Source of the DNA: Marasmius tenuissimus | Lineage: Eukaryota; Basidiomycota; Agaricomycetes; Agaricales; Marasmiaceae | Length of the DNA: 64,000 nucleotides | Direction: 5' to 3' | Assembly: GCA_029532415.1 (NCBI GenBank) | Contig: JAQOTA010000050.1 | Span: forward strand, 496,001-560,000 | In this document: one piece after another, positions 44,845-57,050 of the stretch | Layout of the letters: every line of letters begins with the position of its first letter | Numbering within the stretch: position 1 is the stretch's first letter | Notes under the pieces: model-generated | What the model was told of the DNA's origin: nothing | The model's database searches: none | What the model saw: only the letters and a program-made list of their open reading frames with translations | Program-made: the position numbers and the translations under genes

Positions 44845-47015
44845 TGGTCAGTCTCCTTTTGGATATTTTATATCCATATCCGGCAATCAGTCATCCCCGC
44901 GGACCACCTTCCTTTCCACACTATGACATCCTTTCGGATGTAGCTTCCGAAATCATGTATGCGACTCAAATAATTCGACCATACGGCAATTGACAGTAGT
45001 AGTGGTGCGGAAAGGAGTTATAATGCTCCACGAATACGAGACTGGGTTCCCAGGCATGAGCTAGGAATCAGGATGCTGGCAGCCCCATTCCACCAGTCCA
45101 TCATGAGCGCTGAGCGCTCACCTGTGGTGCTGCCCTGACTCAAGAGAAAAGACCGCCCGAACAATAATGTGCCTTTCTCCTGATCAATCAGACGCCCACG
45201 GCCTCAGGTTTGTCCAGACTCTTATGCCATAAGCTATCTATCCCTTTTTTCCCCCGCCGTCGCTGATACTGGCATTTGTGTCTCAAGCTCTAATTCTTTG
45301 AAAACGGAAAGCCGTCCTTTGCATTGGATTAATGAAGAAGGATTAACCTTCAAGAATTTCCGAAAGAGCTGGGTGAACACGACTGGGGACATAGGTTCTA
45401 CATGCGTCATCCTTCATGTTCCGAATAGCCCCACAGATGCTCAGTTTTCATACTTGATGCAGTCGCATAGATCGTCTTCAAACACTTGAAGCAATGTCCT
45501 ACAGCTCCCGAGAATATATCAGAGTTAATTCCCGCATGGAAGCCAACGTGGACTTATGATTACAATAGTATTGAGAATGTGAAGCTAAAGGCAATGTGGT
45601 GAGGCCACGCGTCGTTCTTCATTGAACTTCCCGCTCGATTGTCCGATACCGGAGACTTTAAAAGCACACCGAGTCGTGGCGCTCGTATTCTGTTCAACCT
45701 TATATTCAGTGAACGTTGCTCACCGATTCGAAAATGGCCGGGGTTCAAGCAAATAACTCGTGAGTAAGAGTTTTTCCCCTGGCCTGAAAGTTCTGGATCA
45801 AGTTCTTGCGACAGGTCCTGCGTGCCAAGTCGAAGATCTCCCTGAAATAGATGCTGTTGTGATATTTGTGAGCATATTACCATCTATTACGAGCTTTGCT
45901 TAAGTTTAATGCATTCTTAACAGCATGATCACTATGAACAGTGAGTATTCGTTCGGTTCTAAAGAGCTTTACTTAGTGGTGCATCACCGCAGTCTTGACG
46001 AGACCACAATTACGCGAAACTAGCCGCGCTTCCTCAAACACCCGAGTTTTTCGCGCCACTCGGCAATCGTACTATCCTCAAGTCATTCCGCGTATCGGAA
46101 GAAAACTGTCATATACTCGATTGTTGGGAGCGTCGACGAGTAGGAGTGTTGGTACCTGGGACGGTTGCATTTCATGGGCCCGTCCCTGTTGCTTTCGAGT
46201 CTCGACGCAACCTGCACGCCCGATCGGCGAAACGTAGGACGTCATTTGACAGACAAGTTCAAACACGCGGCACGCCAGAACCCTCTGAGGTGGCTGGGTC
46301 ACGAAGGAGGTTCTCCCTGGACCACAGTCCGGAGCCGCCAATTCGGTGTACCTTGCGAGAGATACAGAATATCATGCAGTGTTGGATGGCCAGGACCCTG
46401 TGTGTGAAGTATTCGAATAGATTGGAAAGAAGTTTGAGAGAACCGACCTGCACTTTCGAGATGGTACAGTAAATGAATGCACTGGGGATGAGCTTGTGTT
46501 CAGTTTTCCAACTGTACCTTAATGCTGAGCCTTGCCACGCCCAGTAGCTTCGTGTTGACTACCAAACTGATCAAGGATCCTCTGAAGAAACCGAAGGAAG
46601 CTTGGGAAGAGCTTGGGATCGAAAAAGGCACCTTCGTCTGCACCGATATCGGCCAAATGACGTTTTATGAGTGGGATATAGGATCGCTGCTTGTAGTTGT
46701 GATACTTTTAGGTGGAATTTATTCAGTAAAGTCCCGCTCAATTTCGTGACGATGAGCGTTTATCAGGACCTGTTGGATGTATATCCTACGAGTGACTCGA
46801 AAGTACCCGGTATACATAAATAGGCGTGACAACGGATGAATACAGTTCTATTCACTTCCCATATCAGTTAACAAGGGAAAAGGGTAGAAGGTACAGTGTA
46901 CGGGCAAAACTGATCAATCGTTCTTTCGGAATCGAAGCACTAGATCTATCATCAAAATGCTCGGAGTGGCTAGGGAAGGGAGACTCATGGGCTACTTCAA
47001 CCTCCAGCTCGGTGT
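44845..47015. other. no assigned gene
   Basis: The first 50 bases still resemble the 3' flanks of the other DUF6533 copies. On the plus strand 46000-46770 holds coding-like pieces, for example DTEYHAVLDGQDPVCEVFE near 46360-46415 and KPKEAWEELGIEKGTFVCTD near 46590-46650. They are interrupted by stops and match no family I know. They could be exons of an unresolved gene or a relic. Confidence 0.35.
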
Positions 47016-47918
47016 TCAAGCGTACGAAGTAGGCCTCATCTGAGGACCAGCCCTCGTGTCCCTATAAATGCTGGCCCTGGGGTCCCACCTTCCGTGCATG
47101 GGCTCGTTCCAACCACGGTTCACGCTTGCAAACACGATGCTGATAATCATGACAATTGTAAGCGTAGACCAGGTGATCCAGGAGAAAGCGACGAGGGCCG
47201 TGAGAATCCTGCAGGTCTTGTACATGCGGCACGAACTGAGGTTACCCCATCGAGCGTTGGGGTCTGGGCTCTCCGGGGAGCGGTGACTCTGTGAGAAGAT
47301 AGATCAGTTGAAGTCGATTCGTAAAAGGGAGTAAGGGAAGCAAGAGGGATGGACGAAGCACGAACCGTGGCTATGGCAGCACCGACAAGAAGCATAACCC
47401 AGAGTATGAACGAGCCAATCAGTTCACCACGGAACGTGGTAATGAAACCTCTCTCTCGGCGCTTGTGAATGGTGAAGATGCTGGATGACCAAGTTACCAG
47501 GGAAAGGGAGGTCATTCATGTCGGAGTGGCAAACACGAAAAGAAGTGAGATCGGTGACGCAACCACCATGGTAGTTCGAGGACGTACACAAACCAGGACC
47601 ACAACATGGTCAATATTGAGGATGCGAGAAGCTCTGCAACGATGGGGTCTGCAGTGAAGATGTCGTCAGCCTCGTCGAAGCAGGGTACTAGCTCTGCACT
47701 GGGCTTACCATAGAAATTGATACCTCCGTTTAGAGGATCTCCTTCTGGTAGATTTCTCGTGTAGTGGATTCGTGCCGCGGTTAAACCAAGAAGAACGATA
47801 GAGAAGAGTGACTGTCGAGAGAGTGAAAGGTCAGCGACCGTAAAAAGTCAGTTAGAGGACTTGTGCTAACCAAGGCGAAGTAAAGTGCAACTCGGAGAGC
47901 TGTGTTGTTGAAGGGCAT
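47016..47918 (-). CDS. MARVEL-type four-helix membrane protein, 197 aa
   Basis: Five exons on the minus strand, 47871-47918, 47709-47811, 47594-47648, 47366-47480 and 47016-47288. They sum to 594 nt with every phase consistent. Four hydrophobic helices are visible: ALRVALYFALSLFSIVLLGL, VAELLASSILTMLWSCIF, ELIGSFILWVMLLVGAAIAT and WSTLTIVMIISIVFASV. The loop IHKRRERGFITTFRGELIG and the tail NEPMHGRWDPR are typical of basidiomycete MARVEL-domain proteins, which are placed at the plasma membrane or eisosome-like domains. That role is family knowledge and not shown here. No lesion seen. Confidence 0.8.
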
Positions 47919-48352
47919 TTTTGAGTTCGAACAAGCGTGAGTGTTGGTGGAGTACAATGAGGCAGCGAGGAAAGTCGAGAAGCCTGGACGAGGGAGGAAA
48001 CGCTACGAGCCTTGATGGTTATAAACGATGGGAAATGAAGGCCATGACTTGAGGCAAACACATGTCTGGCGCCTGGCCATCTCACATTACGATAGTAGAG
48101 CCCTCAGGCTCCTTAGGCCCCTTCCGGGAGGAGATCGGACCAGCCAAACGTCATTGGATACTGAGCACCGTATCGCAGAAGTCCACTAAACATATTAACA
48201 GAGTCGCATTGCTGGCCCGGGAGGATCAACGTTGCACGCATGCACTCACCGATAGCAGCGGATGGAAGTGATTGACTAAAATTCGGGAGCCGATTGTGTG
48301 CAACTTTCGTCCCGTTTCATTTCCGACGAAATTCGTCCTGGTTTCACGCAAC
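47919..48352. other. intergenic, 5' region of the MARVEL gene
   Basis: Between divergent genes (MARVEL gene on minus, unknown gene on plus). No recognisable regulatory motif or coding region. Confidence 0.5.
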
Positions 48353-48971
48353 ATGGTAGCGTTTCGAGCCTACATATTGGGATGCGGCGGCCGTAGCTAC
48401 GCGGAACTTTCGCATGATCTTTCCCATCTTATCGATGGTCCCGTTCGGAATTTTTGCGGGAGGGCTCCGAATGGCGAGGCTTTTAAAGTGAGTGTATCGA
48501 GTATGCTGCTGCCTTCTTTGGGCCAATAACTGAACGAATAATCAGTCTTCTATAAGTTCTATTGTAATGCAACTTGAACAGAGAGATTCCTTCAATATAT
48601 ACCAAAGATCAAACGGTCACAAAGCCAACGCGATTATCGGAGTCTCCTACTCGAGGTTAAAGCCGAACGTCATAGTGAACGAGGATCACACGTTTCTTCT
48701 ACAACACGGGTTTGAAACTCTTGAGGGTTCGATTGATAAGTAAGTGGTAGTCTTCATTACTTACGCCGTAAGGTTTCAGCTCCTCACCGCCGGCAACTGC
48801 CGAAAATTCTTTGATGGCCGTTTCGTTGCTCTTCCGGCGGCGAGTGACACTGACTCAGACACGTCCTTGAAGTTGTCGACCTCAAGAGTGAGCACTTTGA
48901 CAACAGGGTTGATTGGCGCCATCGAAGTTGAGCAAGATGTAGCAAAGAACTTCTACTTTATACTATTCTAG
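48353..48971 (+). CDS. unrecognised small gene, two to three exons
   Basis: Exon 1 48353-48487 (MVAFRAYILGCGGRSYAELS to APNGEAFK) joins in phase through GTGAGT...CAG to exon 2 48582-48739 (RDSFNIYQRSNGHKANAIIG to FETLEGSIDK). A third open block ending at TAG 48971 (LLTAGNCRKFFDGRFVALPA to FYFILF) probably follows. The only splice that keeps its frame needs a 33-bp intron with an AAG acceptor, shorter than others here, and the normal CAG acceptor leads to an early stop. The family is not recognised. Moderately convincing as coding because exons 1 and 2 join cleanly. Confidence 0.4.
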
Positions 48972-49233
48972 AAGCATATAATTCTACGAGTTGTCTGTTA
49001 CGCTAGTAGTAGAGGTAATTATAGTCTCGAGTATCCAGACTACGATACACACTGACAATTGCAAGCGATGTGTGAGGTAATTACGAGTTCAGAAAGTTGA
49101 GGAGAGACACGAGCACGAGTAAGTCGGTACCTACCATTGCTTAGTGGTTGTCCATTCTGATTCCACGTCTGATCTGCCCATTTCTTTCAAATCTCCTCCA
49201 TTTTCTTCCACTGTTTGGAACCGCTTCACTGGT

Positions 49234-50843
49234 CTAGGGAGCCGGGCTGGAGGGCACATTTCCACCTCCCATGGGAGGACTTACCCATGAATGACTATAC
49301 TGGGGCGGTAAAGGCCCGGCATCCATTTCGTGGGACGGTAGAGAAACGCTCAAAGAAGGTTGCAGAGCCGGTGCTACAAATGAAGCACGGTGAGGTGAGG
49401 TTTTGATCATATTTAGCACTAAATAATAGAACAAGGACGTACTGGCATTGAAGACGCCCACGTAGGGTGTGACCACCGCCTCTCTTCTCTGCTTGGCCCT
49501 ACGCCCCGAATTAGCCCTAGGCGTAGACGACGGACCCAGTATGTACCTCTTACGAAGCCACAGTACTCCGATACCACCAGTTGCCAGGAGGAGAACAGGT
49601 ATGACAACCTTCGAGATGGTAAGGCTTTCTGAAAGGGACGAGGAAGAAAAGTTCGTGTTGACTTACTATCATAGCGATGGTTGTCGCTGGACGGCGACGA
49701 GACCCTTCATTCGTGGTCAACGGCTCCGGCTTCGAAGGCAACGGCGGCGGTGGACCTCTGCAAACAAGAGAAACAGCCATACCCTAGTTGAGCGAGCGAG
49801 TGGATCTCGAGTAGAGGCTTCACGCACCCGTCCAACAGCTGCAGTTCATTGAAACCTATTATCTGCTGGCTAACAAAAGGCAAGATTTCCACAGTGTATA
49901 AGGTCTCGCGGTCAAGCCCGCTCTCCCAGTAAAGTATTTGCTGATAGTCTTGATAAGGACTGACATCCCACATAAATGTAGTCTTTCTGCTTGTCAAGTC
50001 GCTGGATCCGGGGCTTGGAGATATCGTTACCCGTTTAACGGGACGGTTTTTGTCAAGCGAGCCCCAAAGAATGAAAGCACTGGCAGATTTCACATTGAAT
50101 CTAAGACCATCGTTACGTCCATGTGTGATCATCTGCCGGGTGACGGAGCTAGCTGTACCGTTGGCGAATGTTACTAGCATGAGGCATATTAGCAAACGCT
50201 AGAGAAGCTCGATAGTAATGGATGGGGACTTACTGGTCACTGTGGGGCTGTCGGGCTCCCAGCCTGACGAGTCATTCTCAATGACAAAGAACGGGTTAGG
50301 TCGATGGGATTCTCCTTCTTCTAAGACTGCATGAATCGTCTGGTTCTTTCTTTCCTTTCTAAATCCGACAATTTGTTAAGTCCGTGCTTGGGTCTCGGGA
50401 CTTGAATATGCACACCCTGGATACCCCAACCCAATGGTTAGGTCAGCATACTGAAAAGCCAACCCTTCTCCCCCAACCACCTTCAACGTCGCATTATGTT
50501 CCTTATACTGCATCCCGGTCATAAATCCCAAAAGTCCACCTTGTTGGACGTCAAAGGTCTGACCGACATCCTGACCATCCACGAAGAATCTGTACGAATC
50601 TTTCCTGCCGGCGCCATACACGTATATTGCCGTTCCAAGCCAGTTGAAGTTTATGTATGCTTCCGCTTTAGTGGAGTTGTGAAAGTCGGCTCCTCGTCCT
50701 TGTCGTTGGTAAGAACCCTTGTCCACACTAGAGTAAGCAAGTTCCCATCCATCAGACGCTTTAGTATCCGAACCTCGAGGAGGATAGTAGAAGAGAGAGG
50801 CTGTCTGAGAAGGAATGGTCAGATTGTAGGGTAGAAGATCCAT
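49234..50843 (-). CDS. family A protein 1: extracellular domains, one TM helix (421 aa)
   Basis: Seven exons on the minus strand: 50416-50843, 50234-50358, 49828-50173, 49667-49757, 49547-49608, 49443-49516, 49234-49373. They sum to 1266 nt in frame. The ectodomain has two beta-rich modules (INFNWLGTAIYVYGAG with FFVDGQDVGQT, and FILWGSLDKNRPVKRV with YTVEI). A Pro-rich stretch (GPPPPLPSKPEP), one TM helix (VVIPVLLLATGGIGVLWL), a basic stop-transfer RKR and a cytoplasmic tail containing AGPLPPQYSHSW follow. No cleavable signal peptide precedes it; an in-frame TGA just upstream fixes the ATG at 50843. This layout is common for uncharacterised basidiomycete surface proteins. The ligand is unknown. 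Confidence 0.8.
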
Positions 50844-51977
50844 TATGTTCCTCTTGATTCGTCAAATAACGGTCTGGATGACAAAAGAAGTGAGTTGGTG
50901 AAGGGGGCAACTAAAGGCTGCTTATTTCAACCCAAGGCAGTGAGGGTGGCCTGACACTTTTATCATGATAGATACAACAAATTTGAGATAGCGGCTCCCA
51001 TCTCATATAAGGGTGGTTTCTTACATGGAGGTAATGGCGTGGTCTACGACCAACAATGGCTTGTAGCTCGACAGATCCAATTTGTGGTGCACAAGTCACA
51101 ATAGTCACTTGCCTTTCTCCATGGATTGTATCCCTTCTTGCGAGAGATTCAGTGCCTGAAATATAGACAAGATAGTCCATGCCATTTGGTCGTAGGACCG
51201 AGGGGGGAGTAGCGCCCCCGAAGTGATATTCGTGATCACAAGCACACACCCCCTTCTCAACTCACCTTGCCAAGCCGACAGTGGCTCCAACCATCAAGAC
51301 GCAGGTACATACCTGAATACCCTCGTCAATAATGCCGTTTACTGACCACCTTTGCATCTCGTTCGAGTGATTTGCTTGATTCTAATTTTCGGATGGCACA
51401 GAGTATCTGCGACGGGCATTCCATAGCGCACCTTCTATAACCAGAAATGATTTGATAGGGCTTTGTGTCCCGCACATTTAATCCCCGCCTTACTCCTCAA
51501 GAATTCGCGTCGCCGGACATCGCAGGTCGAAATGGCAACCTGTCGATGTACCGAGAGACCAAGGGGTTGGTTCGACTGATGTGGGAATGAAGTGCTCGTC
51601 GCGGTCATCGCGATAGCTTTAGCGTCGGACCTCATTGGCATCGTGTCATCACCGGCTACTCCCGGAGATTCTCAGATGACCTACCGCCATAGTTCAATAT
51701 TGTTGCGCTTCTTGGCCTCTTTTCCTCCGTGTAAATGTACACCCTTATTAATGAACAGCTCGATCACGCAATCAAATACAGCCATCCGAGGCAAACAAGA
51801 TGTGGGAAAAACCCAAGAGCTCAAACCTACACATACTCTATGCAATTCCAGGAAACTTGAATACACTCCTACGAGCCGTGGCCTACGCTCTCAACACCTA
51901 AGATTCAGAATGTCAACGAAGGACCCCAGTAAGGGTATGCGGATGTTAGACCACCGCTCTTACGAAGTGGTTCATCC
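50844..51977. other. intergenic with a GT15 scrap
   Basis: Lies between family A gene 1 and family A gene 2. Apart from the GT15 remnant near 51180-51290 nothing is recognised. Open frames at 51592-52047 (plus) lie over the last exon of gene 2 and its 3' flank and have no domain. Confidence 0.5.
51180..51290 (-). pseudogene. GT15 mannosyltransferase remnant
   Basis: On the minus strand GGTTGGAGCCACTG followed by GGGTGTGTGCTTGTGATCA resembles GATTGGAGTCACTG and GGTGTGCTTGCGATCA in the penultimate exon of the intact gene (DWSHC ... CACD). It lies directly upstream of family A gene 1, as the intact GT15 gene lies directly upstream of family A gene 2. Confidence 0.5.
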
Positions 51978-53700
51978 TCAGGGCCTCACTTTATCGGCCC
52001 ATTTCTTCCATTGTTTGCCGCCGTTTTGGGCCACTTCGGAGGTCTGAACCCTCGGGGTGGATGCTTCGCTTCCATCTCCCGTGGGAACACTCGCCCATGA
52101 ATGATCATACTGGGGAGGCAACGGACCAGCATCTATTTCGCGAAACGATCGAGAGGTTGCAAGAGCAACGGGAGGGTGTGATGTAGGTTCTACAAAACAA
52201 AATGTGTTATGGTTTTGGTCATATGGCTATGATACCAAACGGTGGAACAAGAACGTACCGTCATCAAGGACGCCATTGTAGATCACGTTTGCTCCGCGCT
52301 TTCGCTTGGCCCTGGATTCAAGATGAGTACCGGGCGTATACGAAATACAGCCCTGGACAGTTACCTTTTACAAAACCAGAAAGCCCCTACCCCGACGGCT
52401 ACTAAAAAGAGAATAGATAAGACGACCTGCGGAGTGTTAGCATCATCAGCATCATTGAATCGACCCAAGTAGAAGGATCGTATTGGCTGACTATCACCGC
52501 TATATATTTCGCTGCTAGATGGTTATGATGTGCTACGACTAGCTGCCCCGTTGGTTCAGAATCGGGAGGCACCGATGATACTGGTGGCGGTGGTGGCGGT
52601 GGTCCTCTGAATACAAAAAAAACACACGCAGTGTCACTGGCCGTGAGAGAAGCGTGACTGATTTGCACGTACCCATCCAACAACTGTAACTCATTGAACG
52701 CCAGCATCATCGGATCGGATCGGGATACAATGTTCGAAACTTCCACTGTATACTCCTTATTTCTATCCAGTCCGCTCTCCCAATAGAGTACCTGTTGATA
52801 GTCAAGATATTGCGAGATGTCATAAATATCAGTCGATCTTAAGACATCCGAACTATTGGACCGTGGATCAGGAAAGATAGTGACGCGTTTGGGGAGGTGA
52901 TCCTGGAAGAACGAGCCCCAGAGGATGAGAGCACTGGTAGAATTTACGTTGAAACTGAGGCGGTCGTTAGGCTTGTCGGTAAGCATTTGGCGCGTTATCC
53001 GGGTGAAAGACCCGTCTTGGGAGGGTACTGAGTAGATCATCGAGTTGGTGAGTTGCGAGGAAAGCTCAGCGGCGTGACTACTTACTGGAAGATTTGTTCG
53101 AATCAAGCCTCCAACCAAGGGAGTCGTTCTGGAAGACGAAAAACGGGTTCGGTTGGACCGAGCGTCCGTCTTCAATGACAGCTGGGATTGTCTGATTCTT
53201 GTTCTCGTTTCTGTATTCGCGAGATTTCGTTCAGGTATGTGTGACGACAGAGAAGATGCAACTCCGTACCCAGGATAACCCAGCCCAATGGTCAGGTCGG
53301 CGTACTGGAACGCCACCATTTCTTGTCCAATCACCTTTAGTGTTGCATTATGCTCCTTATACTGCATCCCGTCCTTACTTCCCAAAAGCCCTCCTTCCTG
53401 GACGTCGAAAGTCTGGCCGATATCCTGACCATCAACGGAGAATCTGTAAGACTCCTTTGTGCCAGCGCCATACACGTAGATTGCTGTTCCCAGCCAATTA
53501 AAGTTTACAGAGGCCCCTGCCTTTGTAGATATATGGAAGTCAGCTCCCTGTCCTTGTCGTATCCACGGGCGCTCGTCGATGGCAGAGTACCAGAGCTCCC
53601 ATCCATCAGACGCAGAAGAGTTTGGTCCTCGCTGAGGATCATAAGTCAGGGAAGCAGTCTGGGAGGGGATCGTCAGATTGTACGGTGAAGGATCCGTCAT
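51978..53700 (-). CDS. family A protein 2: extracellular domains, one TM helix (450 aa)
   Basis: Seven exons: 53270-53700, 53086-53210, 52673-53027, 52492-52606, 52365-52426, 52259-52311, 51978-52189. They sum to 1353 nt in frame, with the same exon order and phases as gene 1. Ectodomain blocks are VNFNWLGTAIYVYGAG, FSVDGQDIGQTFDV and ALILWGSFFQDHLPKR. A Pro-rich run and the TM helix VVLSILFLVAVGVGAFWF follow, then CKR and the conserved tail EIDAGPLPPQYDHSW. The frame stays open upstream of the ATG at 53700 as far as 53949, but that part has no counterpart in gene 1 and is best treated as leader. Intact. Function unknown. Confidence 0.82.
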
Positions 53701-53952
53701 GCTCCTCGAGGCTGGCCGAACAGCAGACGAGACTCCAGAGGGGGATAAGGAAGGTAAATCAGTGAGTGGGCGATTAGACGGTGGCTTTTTTTGAAGCGGG
53801 GCGGTGAGGGCGGCTAAATCTTTCATCATGATATGTATGATGGACTCGAGATGGTGGATACCATGGATAAATTTTGGTTGAATACGAGGGTAATGATGCG
53901 GTCGTACACTAAGAATAATGATAAGGGTAATTATAGGTTTGTGATGCACAAA

Positions 53953-55613
53953 CTATGGTTGTTCATCGCGCTTTCCCATGAGGCGGTCCCAGTGCTTCTT
54001 GCAGGAGCTCCAGCGGTCGTAGTCTAGACAGGTCAGTCTGTTGCGAGAAATAAGTGAAAAGACAACGCCCACCAAAGCTGTTTCCTTGATCGCAAGCACA
54101 CCTTCCCTTCTCCCATACTTCCTCTCGTAAAGGGCAGTGACTCCAATCATCATGTTGATATCCAATATCCTCGAAAAAGTGAATTTGATCTTTCCGAAGG
54201 AATAGGCCGGCAGCGATGCTGTGGACGGGGGCATCTCCCCAACGCTGATGGCAAGATGGTGAGCGTGCGGAAGGAAAGATGCAGACGCCCTCACCTCGTA
54301 ATAGAAACCCCCCTTGGAGTCGAGATACTCGAAAAACGCAGTGTAGGCAGGGCCGCGCCAGAAATCCATGTCGGCTATCTCGAAGTTACTCCAAACTAAG
54401 GGAAAATGAGTCAACAATGCGAGAACTATCAAGAAAGCGATTACTACTCACAGTGGCAAAGATTGTAGGTGGTGCCGTGGTTGTTTGATAAAAATGACAT
54501 CGAGTTATCTTTAGCGACATATTCCGGGTGATCGTTGATGAAGGCTGAGAACCGTGTAAGTACAGAAAAAGAAAGAGTAACCAACGGGAGACGCACCGCG
54601 CACATGGCCCCAAAGTGATAGAATTGTTGCAGGAATCTCGTAGACGGCGATAGTGAAGCCTGGAAGTGTCTTCGGGCGTTAGTCACTGGTACGCGAAAGC
54701 CTGCAGATCGCGGCTTACTGTACACCTTATCATTCTCTTCCATGAAGAGGAATGGGTCAGTCTTGATGTCGCAATGAAATTTGACGTCTGGCCTGAAACA
54801 TTTCGTCAGCGGGTACGCGATTCAACGCCTCAACGCCGCCTTACTCGATACGCCAGTACCATTTGTATTTTTGTAGGAGTTCATGCCTGAAGAAGAACTA
54901 AGAAAGGGAATTTGAGGATCCAGGTTTCGCAGAATAGACATCAACGTACTCCAGAGTTGAACCTGCACATATTGCGATACTGGACGTTGTCTAGATAAAG
55001 GTAGGTCAACCTTGGAACGCAGAACGTGGAGGCTTAAGCACGCAAACGCACCGCCGTATTTCACTTTTTGTGCCTTCATAGTCTCCCTTGCCTTCGAAGC
55101 CTTGTCCTCGTTAATCCATGAAGGCTGGTTCCAGTGTTCTTTAGGTATTACTCCAAACTCGACGCGTGCTGGTGTCATGATAGAAACACGTCTATTTAAC
55201 GGGAATAAGGACAGCGACAGAGTAAGGAAATGCATTCAACGCACCGCTTAAACTCATCACTGAAGTCATCGTCATTCAGCAAAACGTACGGGTATCTTCC
55301 AGCGTTGAATCGGTCCTCTATATTCTGAATGCTGCGCACTACACCATCCACCTCCCAATTCCGAGCCAAGATAACGAACGTAGCATTGGCAAGTCGCGTC
55401 TCCGAGTCCGGAGTGGAGTTTTCGGTTGAATTTTCCTGCTGCTGAGCCTTGCTGCCGGTCAATAGCTTGACATTCTCGCCTATCTCTCGATGTAATGAAT
55501 ATAGAAATAACAACGCGGACTGTAGAACTGTAGTGAGAGATGGACTCGGGAACATACAGTTTACGTACCAGAATCGCCAGTAGGAGCATAGAAAGTTTTA
55601 CATATCGAGGCAT
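53953..55613 (-). CDS. GT15 alpha-1,2-mannosyltransferase (KRE2/MNT1 family), 375 aa
   Basis: Eleven exons: 55569-55613, 55245-55519, 55052-55191, 54950-54990, 54845-54897, 54719-54792, 54597-54659, 54452-54544, 54295-54395, 54073-54244, 53953-54023. They sum to 1128 nt in frame. Type II membrane topology: a short cytoplasmic start (MPRYVK), then LSMLLLAILSALLFLYSL. Catalytic-domain marks in order are ATFVILARNWEVDGVV, FGVIPKEHWNQPSWI, NVQYRNMCRFNSG, KYKWYWRIEPDVKFHCDI, FLFMEENDKVY, HPEYVAKDNSMSFLSNN, NFEIADMDFWRGPAYTAFFE, RWGDAPVHSIAA and DRWSCKKHW (the last written without one serine duplication). Family members add alpha-1,2-mannose to N- and O-glycans in the Golgi using GDP-mannose. It stands 250 bp upstream of family A gene 2, same strand. 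Remnants of the same gene are at 9398, 19181 and 51180. Confidence 0.9.
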
Positions 55614-57050
55614 AGCGAAAATGCGGGCTTCTACGTTGAAGGTCCTCGATATGGCATGGGAGGAGTAGGCTGAGTGACGGTGGAGGGTATGACGAAGAGG
55701 CGGTGTCTGACAGTGTCTGACCTGATCGGACTTGGCCGGTCGGGATTTTCTCCCGGTTTGGCATCCTGTTCCCACGAAAAGGACCTCTTACCATGCCACC
55801 ACCATGTTCCGACACCAAAAGCCTTTCTAACCTCTGAAATCAAGTCAAGTATTCTTTCTTAACTTCGAAACTTCGCAGATTTCGATTCAATACACGGCTG
55901 CTCATACCTGCTTGACCAGATTGGCCATTGCAGCTTGAATTATAGGCTCTGGAAGCGAATGAACCGTTATTTGACTTTTTAATTCGAATTTATGGCACAG
56001 ATGCTGTTTACTCAGAGGTAACGGCTAAACGAGCATAAATGGAGTTGATGACTCTCATTGTACCGCAAACAAGAGGTCACTGATATCACGATTTTCAGCA
56101 CTCTTGATGATCGTCGGGGCCACGACGCGGTTCTTCACGTACCCACCACACAAACTGGGAAGGTAGAAGACGAGTTATAAGCACTTCTCGCTCGTCTATT
56201 TGCTGATCATAGGTTGATACCCCTGGTGGATTTGATTTCTAGCTCGACAATTTGTGGAAGTCGGGAGGCCACTGATGTTGTTCCCTTTGAAGACTAGCAA
56301 CCTTTGACAGAGCGCTGGTTTCCTTCGAGTATCCTTTACACCGCGCTCAGAGCTCGGCTGATACTCAAGGGCTCTGCATTGAAGAGTCACGGTTTGAGAT
56401 GGTATAACTCTTGATATGTGCTGATCTAGTGACTTATTTTGTCGTATAGTGATAGGATCGCGGTGATTTGGTTGGGAAAGCGCTTCCAAAGGCCAAATGT
56501 ACCCACCCTAGATTACCGGGATTAACGACTCGTACATACTATCTGGGGAGCAAGAGGATAACTCAGTCGGAGGCCCCAGATTGCTGGAAATGTCGCGGGA
56601 TCTTCGTTGAGATCCAAGTGGGCTAATAATACCTGACCCACGAACCTGGAAGGCGTGCTGTTGTTCTCGTTAATAGACGTCCGATCGGGACAGGAGCCGA
56701 TTCTCGCATGCTCGTAATAAACGGCGTCAGCGAGGGATCTCTATCTTCCGTGCTCAAAAGCTATAATGGGCGTGTCTTTCATGTATTGCATAAAGCTGTA
56801 GAAATCTTGTAAAATAGTAATTCTATGTACCATCGACGTTTAGGGTATGAGCTAACCTTGTCGGGGTGGCTTTAAAAAGCAGAGAAGATGGTTATGAGGG
56901 CGTCAGTTCTTCCAGTTCCCTCGCCACCTCACAGTGTACTCCTACCACGTCCTCGTTCTCAACGATCGACAAATCACCATTGATAGGTGAAATTCGTTGA
57001 TCAGTTCCAATCCTTTTGCTACTTATCACGTCCATCGCAAGTAGATTGCA
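55614..57050. other. intergenic, no gene recognised
   Basis: Between the divergent GT15 and DUF6699 genes. Open frames on both strands (for example 56196-56489 minus) have no recognisable domain. No repeats seen. Confidence 0.5.

Noticed and set aside
52402..53949. A 515-aa single-exon gene
   Set aside because: The open frame reads through introns. Comparison with the paralog at 49234-50843 gives a 7-exon, 450-aa model starting at 53700.
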